Positions 8,361-15,577 of a stretch of 43,278 nt of DNA are shown here, one piece after another. Origin of the DNA: Bacteroidota bacterium. Its GTDB lineage: Bacteria; Bacteroidota; Bacteroidia; AKYH767-A; OLB10. The first letter of the stretch is position 1. Each line of letters starts with the position of its first letter. The stretch lies in NCBI GenBank assembly GCA_016713445.1, contig JADJPB010000022.1, positions 1 to 43,278 of the forward strand. The letters run 5' to 3'. Below the pieces are notes generated by a model. That model saw only the letters and a program-made list of their open reading frames with translations. It was not told the DNA's origin and did not search any database. Made by a program: the position numbers and the translations under genes.

Positions 8361-9895
8361 TTCATCACCTTCCTTGCCACCTGCTCTTTATCGGTTATTA
8401 ATTGAACAAAATAGATTCCGGATGAAAATGCATTCATGTAAATTTCGCTGGTGTAATAACCTCCATGAATACTATCCATCTTTTTTTCAAACAGGGTTCG
8501 TCCACTAACATCCAGCAAACGAATGATACCTGCGCGACCTTTTAATTGCGATGCGTTTACATGAATGAGATTCCAAGCAGGATTGTACCATGATTGCATA
8601 ATAGCTCCGCTCTCCCCTGATGGCGAAGGATCGCCAGGGCTGGGGGAGAGGCCCACTGTTAACGTATCACACGGACTACCTGCTACTACGCCCATATCGT
8701 AATTGGGATTATTAGGCAAGCCCCAATAGGTTCGTTTGCCGCCAAGGTAAAAACTATAGGGTGTAAAATTGCAAGCGGGGAAAGCAGAATCTGGCTCGTT
8801 GATTACCGACAAATTCATATTATAAATATTGTAAGCTGAATCCGGATAGGGGAAATTCCAATTATTCATGCTATCTATATAAGCACTTGAAAGATAAATT
8901 TTATCATCGGGACCTCGTTTTAAATCACCAGCAGTATTAACTGGAAATGTCGTTGTCCAAATTGTATCTCGAGTAAAAGAAGTGGGTAAATTAATTAAAT
9001 CAAATTGATGAATATATGAATTTAAAATGTTAGAACTCACATATAAATATCTCCCGTTAGCAGAAAACTCTCCTGTAACATACCCAGGCAATGGCGAACT
9101 GGGTCGCATGGTATCCAATGTAATTGGATTAGAAAGAAGCCCCGTGCAGCGATCGTAATCAAATACCTGTATAAGACCACTGTAATTTACATACGCCATT
9201 TTAGTTCCTTGTTTATTCCAGCGGAATTCAATGAAACCTCCTCCAGTTGGCTCACCAATGCTTTGAAGCGAATCTAAATAAATACCTGAAGGAGTAATTA
9301 AATAAGTATAAAATGGTTTCACATTGATTACTCCATCACTTGGAGTTGAATAAACCCACCAATCACGTCCGTTGGCGTGTTTTATTGCGGTTAAACAATC
9401 AGCCATTCGAATATTTAATAGTTGTTGGTTTTTAAGTATTACTTTACCCAATCCATTATTCAAACTCAAATCGATGACTGAATAATAAAATCCATAATTG
9501 ATTGTATTATCTTGTGTAAAAAGATAGTATTTACTTCCATCATCAGGAAAAGGCACAATCACCATCTCTTGATACCATGAAATCCCAATAATAGAATCTC
9601 CATTTTCCATAAGTTGATGATTACTATTTAATATATTGCCTCTTGTATTGGTTCCATTATTACTGGTATCGCCTGTATGAGCATAAAACAATAATTGTCC
9701 TAATGTATCACAAATTGAAACCGCTGTACCACGGCTGCGCATAGCCGAAAAGTACGGTTGAGGATTGGACGGTACATTGAAATCTATACCAGCCGAATCG
9801 CCAAAACACCAGATTGCATTTCTGTTCTGTGCTTGGCTATACGCGCAATTTATAAATAAAATTAGGCCTACAAGTATGAAATAATATTTTTTCAT
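8357..9895 (-). CDS. T9SS propeller protein, paralogue D (intact)
   Basis: Intact 512-residue member, first of the four in transcription order. Signal peptide MKKYYFILVGLILFINCAYS then QAQ; NRNAIWCFGDSAGIDFNVPS (N-type 2, like C); the invariant FRWNKQGTKMAYVNYSGLIQ and FDYDRCTGL block; then C-type 2 (HQFDLINLPTSFTRDTIW, YLSSAYIDSMNNWNF, SVINEPDSAFPACNF, like B). The linker GLSPSPGDPSPSGESGA comes from the palindromic element. The T9SS type A domain ends EQVARKVMK. It starts 6 bases after the stop of the beta-helix gene, so the two are probably co-transcribed and may act together at the cell surface. The ligand is unknown. Confidence 0.9.
   Translation of the reverse strand: MKKYYFILVGLILFINCAYSQAQNRNAIWCFGDSAGIDFNVPSNPQPYFSAMRSRGTAVSICDTLGQLLFYAHTGDTSNNGTNTRGNILNSNHQLMENGDSIIGISWYQEMVIVPFPDDGSKYYLFTQDNTINYGFYYSVIDLSLNNGLGKVILKNQQLLNIRMADCLTAIKHANGRDWWVYSTPSDGVINVKPFYTYLITPSGIYLDSLQSIGEPTGGGFIEFRWNKQGTKMAYVNYSGLIQVFDYDRCTGLLSNPITLDTMRPSSPLPGYVTGEFSANGRYLYVSSNILNSYIHQFDLINLPTSFTRDTIWTTTFPVNTAGDLKRGPDDKIYLSSAYIDSMNNWNFPYPDSAYNIYNMNLSVINEPDSAFPACNFTPYSFYLGGKRTYWGLPNNPNYDMGVVAGSPCDTLTVGLSPSPGDPSPSGESGAIMQSWYNPAWNLIHVNASQLKGRAGIIRLLDVSGRTLFEKKMDSIHGGYYTSEIYMNAFSSGIYFVQLITDKEQVARKVMK
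8610..8650. repeat. Nested palindromic element in the linker of D
   Basis: Outer arms CTCTCCCC (8610-8617) and GGGGAGAG (8643-8650); inner arms TGGCGA (8621-8626) and TCGCCA (8631-8636) separated by AGGA. On the coding strand it is read in frame as LSPSPGDPSPSGES. Confidence 0.88.
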
Positions 9896-9901
9896 GCAAC
9901 C

Positions 9902-12226
9902 CTATTTTATAATTATTACTTTATTTACATCCAATATATTTCCGCCTTCGTCTTTACCAATCAGAATTAGAAAAGAATCATTTATTCTTTCAGGGAAACA
10001 ATAGCGTAATTTACTTTCTTCGCCTTGAATATTTACTTTACCTATTTCCTTTCCTTGTGTATTTATAACTAAATACTCATTGTAGGAATCATTGGGAATC
10101 GTAATCCAGATGCATTGCTGGGTAGGGTTAGGTTCTATTTTAGTTTTAGAAACTGATGATTTTTGTTCTGAATTTAATATACGCAAAGTGCTTGTTTCGG
10201 TTGGCTTTCGCTCCGTAAAAGTTAAAGCGCTGGCGCTAAAAGTTGACCTTCCCACACGGTAGGAATAGGAATGTGCAAGCTGCGTAAGATAAAGTGAGTC
10301 TTCTACCAACAAAGAATCTTTATTATTGACTTTACAAATCGTTTCAAAAATATATTTATCGCTTTCCTGAATCAGATTTGTATCTACTACTACGGTTAAT
10401 AAGACCTCTGCAGAATCGTTACTTTGTCGGCTTAAATAATTTTCTACATCATTTAAGTATTCCGATGAAGAATTGACAAATGTATAGTACAAATCAGAAA
10501 GCTGGGTATAAGACAATGGATTCATCGCCATAAAAGTAGAATCATTACGCATTAACCGAAACAAACGTTCCGCCATGATATAGTGTTGATCGGCATCTGT
10601 ATTTTGAGAGTCTACAGCTAAGGATGCCAAAAATAGATCCATTTCATATTCTGAATTCTCTGCTAGATTACACTCGAGGTCATTGTGCGGATTATTGTCA
10701 TCAACAGTTATTACGAATTGATTATAAGGGTAAGGCGAAAAGTTGTTTGTAGCAGGAGGAGTTGGTACAGTTACACCCCAATGATACCATTCTTCTTGCT
10801 GAAGAGAAGTTCCATCTACTTTATTATTATTTGTCGTTCCAAAAGGATTCCAAACATTGTCTTGTGATTTATTGGCATTACCTTGATTGCCTACGCTGGC
10901 GCTGGCATAATAAACACTCACATTGTAAGCCGTAAAGGTGTTTTTCTCCAATATAGATGGATTGCAATTTCCGTTTAATTTAAGGGAATAGCCTAAGTTT
11001 ATAAGGTTGTTGCAACGTAATGTGTTTCGTAATCCCTGGTCAATTGAAATTCCTCGCAGCATATCATCTCTGTCTGCTGCATAATTACTATTCATGATAT
11101 CATTTTCGATGATATTTAAATCGTCACAACCCTCGGTTAAAATACCAGTATAGGGGTCGGTTAAAGCGGTGGTAGTTGTAAAATTTAAATTAACATCATT
11201 GGAAATTACAAAGGCCCCGCTGGTATTATTTAAATGTATACCTATTCGCAAATTATTGACAACATTGCTTATTATTCGAATTTCTTCGTTGTTAAATTGC
11301 TGTTGGTTTTGCAATGTAATGGCAGTATGACGGAAGTTAGGATTGCCTACGGTAGGTTCAGGATCGGTGAAATGGTTTCCTACAATATCCAGCTTTGAAC
11401 CGGGATAAATATTGTACCCATAAATTCCGGTTTGAACATTATGAAACTCGTTGTTTGTGATTTCAATATCGGCGCCTGTAATTTCATACATTCTAACATC
11501 AAAAAAGTTTTGTCCAAGGCTTGCTCCCCAAAAATCGTTACCGGAAACTTTGTATTTGCCACCATCTTTAATTACTATAGAATTGTTAACGTCATTAAAA
11601 ACGTTTCCAGAATTTGGGATGGATATATCTCCAATGATTACATTCACATCATTGAGTAAGTCGCCCTCTGTGCTATAGATACCCACTCCACTTATTTTTT
11701 TATTTAAATGTGGTTGATACATTTCACTAAACGTATTGCTAATTATTGTGGCGCTAGAGTTTATTAAATTAATTCCGACTGCGCTATTTTTAAAAGTATT
11801 CCCATTTGAAACTTTCCCTATTTGTAGACCTTCTATCCAACTGCATGAAATAGCGTATTGAGAATTTAAGAATCCTTTGTTTGAGAAGCCAATGGGCCAA
11901 TTGCTGATGCTGTTAGAGTTAAAATTATTGCTATAAATATTATTTAATTTATAAGTAGTACCATTGTACGTAAAATTACCAACGCCCGCCTTAATGGTAG
12001 ATGGATAATCGTGCAGGTTAACTGCAGTAAGGTTGTTAAAGAAATCGGTTGCCACAATAAGAAATTCTGCCTTATCGCTTAAGTCAATGGCCTTTTCGGC
12101 ATTACTTATATAAGTTTCAACTGATCCATTTGGAATTGTTACTATCATTTGGTTTTGTCCAGATGCGGTCATTCCTCTCCATGTGTATACACTATTATTG
12201 CAAGTGATTATTTCCCAATTCAACAT
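9902..12226 (-). CDS. Right-handed beta-helix protein with T9SS-like C-terminus
   Basis: 774 residues. From about residue 90 to 460 there is an N/G/I-rich pattern with repeats such as NTFKNSAVGINLI, NNEFHNVQTGIYGYN and ENDIMNSNY, typical of parallel beta-helix (NosD/PbH1-like) surface proteins. Then a conserved EEWYHWG...NDLECNLAE region, an all-alpha-looking stretch (AERLFRLMRND, SYTQLSDLYYTF), and a C-terminal domain with KIEPNPTQQCIWIT ending DVNKVIIIK that resembles a T9SS sorting domain. The visible N-terminus (MLNWEIITCNNSVYTWRG) is not a signal peptide and overlaps the glycosidase-like remnant in another frame, so the true 5' end may have been lost by deletion or misassembly. Propeller D follows after 6 bases. 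The substrate is unknown. Confidence 0.75.
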   Translation of the reverse strand: MLNWEIITCNNSVYTWRGMTASGQNQMIVTIPNGSVETYISNAEKAIDLSDKAEFLIVATDFFNNLTAVNLHDYPSTIKAGVGNFTYNGTTYKLNNIYSNNFNSNSISNWPIGFSNKGFLNSQYAISCSWIEGLQIGKVSNGNTFKNSAVGINLINSSATIISNTFSEMYQPHLNKKISGVGIYSTEGDLLNDVNVIIGDISIPNSGNVFNDVNNSIVIKDGGKYKVSGNDFWGASLGQNFFDVRMYEITGADIEITNNEFHNVQTGIYGYNIYPGSKLDIVGNHFTDPEPTVGNPNFRHTAITLQNQQQFNNEEIRIISNVVNNLRIGIHLNNTSGAFVISNDVNLNFTTTTALTDPYTGILTEGCDDLNIIENDIMNSNYAADRDDMLRGISIDQGLRNTLRCNNLINLGYSLKLNGNCNPSILEKNTFTAYNVSVYYASASVGNQGNANKSQDNVWNPFGTTNNNKVDGTSLQQEEWYHWGVTVPTPPATNNFSPYPYNQFVITVDDNNPHNDLECNLAENSEYEMDLFLASLAVDSQNTDADQHYIMAERLFRLMRNDSTFMAMNPLSYTQLSDLYYTFVNSSSEYLNDVENYLSRQSNDSAEVLLTVVVDTNLIQESDKYIFETICKVNNKDSLLVEDSLYLTQLAHSYSYRVGRSTFSASALTFTERKPTETSTLRILNSEQKSSVSKTKIEPNPTQQCIWITIPNDSYNEYLVINTQGKEIGKVNIQGEESKLRYCFPERINDSFLILIGKDEGGNILDVNKVIIIK

Positions 12227-12755
12227 ATTCTGATTTTACTCCTGCAACTTTAGAAGCATATAAAGTTGCCAATTGATAATTGAAATCAGATGTTAATACA
12301 TTCATTTGCCACATGGGCTTTGCATACGAGCTCGATAAACATTTGAGAAAAGTCTCTAACTTGTCATCAAACAAGTAATTTCCTGTGTTTACAGGGATTA
12401 ATGGATTATAATTTTCAGGCAATAAAATTCCATTCGGTAAATCATGACCACTCAAAAACCAGCCTTTACGCCAATCCCAATAATTACCCAGGGTTCCGCC
12501 TGGGTAGCGTAATACGCGCATTTAATTCTTGTAACCTCGTTAAAGGGCTTGATTATTTAGAATATCATTCCAGCTTTGATCCGCTTTTCACGTATTTGCG
12601 CCATTAAATCCAAAAATATCATTAGGAATAGGATGATTGATTGAAGCGAAGGAGGGTGAAACTTGTGCTATTAACTCCAATTGAGAGAAGCAAATGATTA
12701 CACTAACTACGAAGAAATAGGAGAAGGTGAATCTCGAAATTTTGGATTTAGCCAT
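12195..12755 (-). pseudogene. Decayed N-terminal fragment of a glycosidase-like secreted protein
   Basis: From an ATG at 12755 a signal-peptide-like start (KISRFTFSYFFVVSVIICFS) leads to NHPIPNDIFGFNGANT, then TGA. The same frame continues KADQSWNDILNNQAL to a TAA. After two further frame changes (12522-12560) it continues as RVLRYPGGTLGNYWDWRKGW, NVLTSDFNYQLATLYASKVA and ends YVELGNNHLQ. The GFNG, RYPGGT and ELGN pattern resembles TIM-barrel glycoside hydrolases of the arabinofuranosidase/GH39-like kind, with E of ELGN as the probable acid/base position. The rest of the barrel is absent: the beta-helix ORF takes over in another frame right after ELGN. With one nonsense codon, at least two shifts and no second half, it is unlikely to be functional. 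Confidence 0.65.
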
Positions 12756-12779
12756 GATGAATGAAGATTAGATTTATAC

Positions 12780-12787
12780 CAAATGTA
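12780..12787 (-). promoter_or_regulatory. Possible -7 box (TACATTTG) for the minus-strand cluster
   Basis: Minus-strand TACATTTG fits TAnnTTTG and lies 24 bases upstream of the ATG of the glycosidase-like remnant at 12755. No clear TTG at -33. It could drive the remnant and the beta-helix/propeller genes behind it. Confidence 0.3.
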
Positions 12788-12884
12788 ATAATAATAGATT
12801 TAAGTAAGGTCATTTATGTTTTTGTCATATATATCTGCTTAAAGTTCGTGCAATTCATTACTTTTATCATCCTAAATCAACCCC

Positions 12885-14736
12885 ATGAAGAAATATATAC
12901 TCCTTCTCATCCTTGTAGTTTTTTCGACGGCTATGATCGCACAACAAACATCTACCTCCGCAATTCAGTATTTCCCGCTGAAGAAAGTGTATGATTTGAG
13001 TCCGGGAGTAGATAAATGGATGCCGATATTGCAAAATCAAAAATTGCCTAAGCCCCATCCAGGCACCGATGAAAGGACGGTAAAAGAGACGAAAGAATTG
13101 TTAGAGAATTTATACGGAAATAAAAGAGTGCAGCCAACCGACCAACAAAAAAATTCAGCAACAAATGCTCCCGTTTTACTTTCTAATTTTATTGGAAACT
13201 CTTTTAATTTATATGTGCCAAACGATAATGATATTGCAGTTTCTAATGGTGGATTTGTATCCAGTGTAAATAATACGATGATCTATGGTAAGAATACAGT
13301 TACCAATCAGGTTTATTCATCTGTGGCTTTGCATACCTTGGTGGCAGCTTTGGGATTGACGCAAGAAGAGTGTGATCCTAAAGTTGTGTATGACCCTAAT
13401 TCAGATCGGTTCATCGTAATTATGTTGAATGGTTTTAACGATACTACAAGCAATGTGTTGGTGGGGTTTTTCACCAACAAATGTAGCTTCTGGCTTGTGG
13501 AATTTTTATGTGCTTCCAGGTGATCCATTAAATACCGGACATTGGACAGATTTCCCAATGGTGAGTGTGAGTGATGAGGAATTATTTATTACAGTGAATT
13601 TATTATACAACGATTCATCTTGGGTAACGGGATTTAACCAGTCTCTCATTTGGCAAATTGATAAAGAATTAGGATATCAAGGATTGTCTTTGGCGACTCA
13701 ACTTCACAGCAATATTTTTTATAATGGAAGTCCGATACGAAATTTATGTCCTGTAAAGGGAAGTTCGGGAACCTACGGTCCAGGTGCTTGGTTTGTGTCA
13801 AATCGAAATTTTAGTCTTGGAAATGATTCGATTTTCCTCCTGCACGTTTCAGATACAATGGGAAGTCCGACACAACAAGTAACGATACAAGTATTAAACA
13901 GTCCGGAACAATATCACATGCCACTTGATGTAGTACAGCTTGGATCTGTTGATAAATTAATTGTAAATGACGCAAGAATTATGGGCGCGTTTATGCATAA
14001 TGATAATATTCAATTTGTTTTAACTTCATTAGATACAAGCTCTGGATATGATGTTATTTATCATGGAAAAATTGAGCAAGTTTCAAGTGCGCCAACCATC
14101 TCTGTAAATAAATTTTCAATTCCAGCTATGGACGTTGCTTATCCGAATATTGCCTATGCCGGAACTTCAGTAAGTGATGAGCGTGCTGTAATAAGCTTAT
14201 TATTTACTTCTGCCTCACTTTATCCGGGATCCGCAGCTACAGTTTGGGATGGTTCTTCATTTTCTACTCATACCTTATTGCGTCAAGGATTTAGTGCTTG
14301 TAATATGTTTATTGGAGATGAGCGTTGGGGTGATTATACAGGATGTCAAACAAAATATAATCAACCAGGTAATGTTTGGACAAATGGGTCGTATACAGTA
14401 ACGAATGGGACCACAAGAACTTGGATTGGAGAGTTCACTGTAAATACTGCAGCCGGTATTAATGATTTTGAGAATCAGAATTCAGCCTTGGTTTATCCCA
14501 ACCCAATGGTGGACTTCACGACTGTAAAATTTAACAATCCTACTCCTGGCCGTATAACGGCGCGCATCTACGATAATGCGGGCAAAATGGTGCACCAGTT
14601 ATTTTTTGGATCAGTGATAGGCGGTGAAAATGAAATCAGCTTTAAAACGGAAGTACTTACTGCGGGATTGTATTTTGTGGTAATTGCGGATGTGGATGGA
14701 AAGGAAATTGCGAAAGAAAAATTGGTGAAGCGATAA
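12885..14736 (+). CDS. Secreted T9SS protein of unknown function (frameshifted)
   Basis: About 616 residues after correcting one base. Signal peptide MKKYILLLILVVFSTAMIAQ, a low-complexity linker, then a probable beta-propeller or sandwich region (DIAVSNGGFVSSVNNTMIYG, DPKVVYDPNSDRFIVIM, FPMVSVSDEELFITVNLLYN, ERWGDYTGCQ) and a T9SS type A domain (ALVYPNPMVDFTTVKF ... AGLYFVVIADVDGKEIAKEK). The frame breaks at a G4 run (13463-13466): with one G fewer it reads NVLVGFSPTNVASGLWNFYV without interruption. DPKVVYD--SDRF and ERWGDYTG are typical of a family of secreted Bacteroidota proteins with no assigned enzyme activity. It diverges from the glycosidase-like remnant. Export is well supported, function is not. 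Confidence 0.82.
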
Positions 14737-14793
14737 TTTTTTTACGCTCTGTATATTACTTTTTGCTTCTTAATGTTTCCGATTTAAAAATAA

Positions 14794-14856
14794 ATTCTCG
14801 ATTCTCGATTCTCGATTCGGGATTCTAGCAACTAGCATCTAGCATCTAGTATCTAA
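14794..14856. repeat. Short tandem repeats ATTCTCG and TAGCATC
   Basis: Between converging genes: three copies of ATTCTCG (14794-14814), then TAGCA/TAGCATC/TAGTATC units up to the end of the DUF1801 gene. No hairpin terminator is obvious. Probably simple-sequence expansion. Confidence 0.7.
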
Positions 14857-15209
14857 CATCCCTTCAAAATCTCCATTCTAAACTTTACAATCTTTGAAAT
14901 TAAAGCAAGCGGCATTTTTTCATCCAATGGAAATTGTACCGATCCTTTTCCTTGCTTGTATTTTGATAATTCTTTTGAAAATTCACTATGCCCACTGGGT
15001 GTTGCATAAAACCCAATATGATTTTTGTATCCCGCAAAATACACCAATGGCTTTCCATTCAATTTAAACGAAGGCATGTTATACGCCATTCCTTCGGTTG
15101 CTTTAGGTGCTGCTTTTAAAATAGTTTTTCGCATCTCTTTTAGCAAGACTTGTGTGGAAGCAGGAAAATCGAGAAGGTACTCTTCGAAATTTAAATATTT
15201 TTTCATCAA
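14853..15209 (-). CDS. DUF1801 (YdhG-like) protein
   Basis: 118-residue cytoplasmic protein. The pattern NFEEYLLDFPASTQVLLKEM, then KATEGMAYNMPSFKLNGKPL, YFAGYKNHIGFYATPSG and GKGSVQFPLDEKMPLALISK is the DUF1801 fold (YdhG family; the related Bacillus protein YdhG/Fra was studied as a frataxin-like iron chaperone). Full length for the family and intact. Two adjacent ATGs (15209 and 15206) are possible starts. It lies 31 bases downstream of a small outer-membrane-protein-like fragment on the same strand. The biochemical role here is unknown; iron handling would be a guess from the family. Confidence 0.85.
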   Translation of the reverse strand: MMKKYLNFEEYLLDFPASTQVLLKEMRKTILKAAPKATEGMAYNMPSFKLNGKPLVYFAGYKNHIGFYATPSGHSEFSKELSKYKQGKGSVQFPLDEKMPLALISKIVKFRMEILKGC

Positions 15210-15239
15210 TAGTTTGTATTTTGTAGGAGTAATATCGAA

Positions 15240-15404
15240 TCAAAATTGTTTAGTAAAATTATAATTTATCTTCCATCCAAAAGAAAAGAATACATTTTTA
15301 TAAAAAGAATTATTGGGAAGAATATCTTCGTCATCCATATCCGACCATCTACCCATAACCCAAGTAAAATGATTGCAAACATTAAATTTTTGTAATAAAA
15401 TCAT
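15240..15404 (-). pseudogene. Fragment resembling the C-terminal end of an outer-membrane barrel protein
   Basis: A 54-residue ORF (MILLQKFNVCNHFTWVMGRW ... NNSFYKNVFFSFGWKINYNF, ending TKQF). Alternating aromatic/polar residues, the FFSFGWKINYNF strand and a terminal phenylalanine are what the last strands of an outer-membrane beta-barrel look like. No barrel or signal peptide precedes it, so I read it as the 3' remnant of a deleted gene. A real small protein cannot be excluded. Confidence 0.45.
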
Positions 15405-15434
15405 GATTTTTTAAGGTGTAGCTCCAATTATTAC

Positions 15435-15465
15435 TTGCTTTCACTTTTTTATTGCCTTATATTTG
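15435..15465 (+). promoter_or_regulatory. Promoter: TTG - 20 bp - TATATTTG
   Basis: TTG at 15435-15437, 20-base spacer, TATATTTG at 15458-15465: a good match to the Bacteroidota consensus. The predicted start, about 7 bases further on, falls at the first base of the hairpin at 15472. Confidence 0.65.
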
Positions 15466-15471
15466 CTCTTC

Positions 15472-15500
15472 GGCTCTCCAATATATGGGAGCCTTTTTTT
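15472..15500 (+). terminator. Terminator-like hairpin at the predicted transcription start
   Basis: GGCTCTCC, loop AATATAT, GGGAGCC, followed by T7: a textbook intrinsic terminator. No plus-strand gene ends upstream of it. It lies directly after the promoter for the DUF349 gene, so a transcript starting here would meet a terminator within about 30 bases. It could be an attenuator, a 5' stabilising hairpin or the signature of a very short RNA. Confidence 0.6.
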
Positions 15501-15548
15501 ACGGCAAGCATTATACTAATAACATAATTAATCAGTAAGGACCCCTTG

Positions 15549-15566
15549 GTTTGTCCGCGGACAAAC
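15549..15566. promoter_or_regulatory. Perfect 18-bp palindrome before the DUF349 gene
   Basis: GTTTGTCCGCGGACAAAC is perfectly palindromic and ends 11 bases before the ATG at 15578. It could be an operator or an RNA hairpin covering the ribosome entry region. No identical copy was noticed elsewhere in the window. Confidence 0.55.
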
Positions 15567-15577
15567 AGATCTAACGT

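Noticed and set aside
12195..12521. Functional short glycosidase
   Set aside because: It has only the first part of the barrel, with a nonsense codon and frame changes upstream and no second catalytic residue.
15472..15500. Terminator of an upstream plus-strand gene
   Set aside because: No plus-strand gene ends before it; the nearest plus-strand gene stops at 14736 with minus-strand genes in between.
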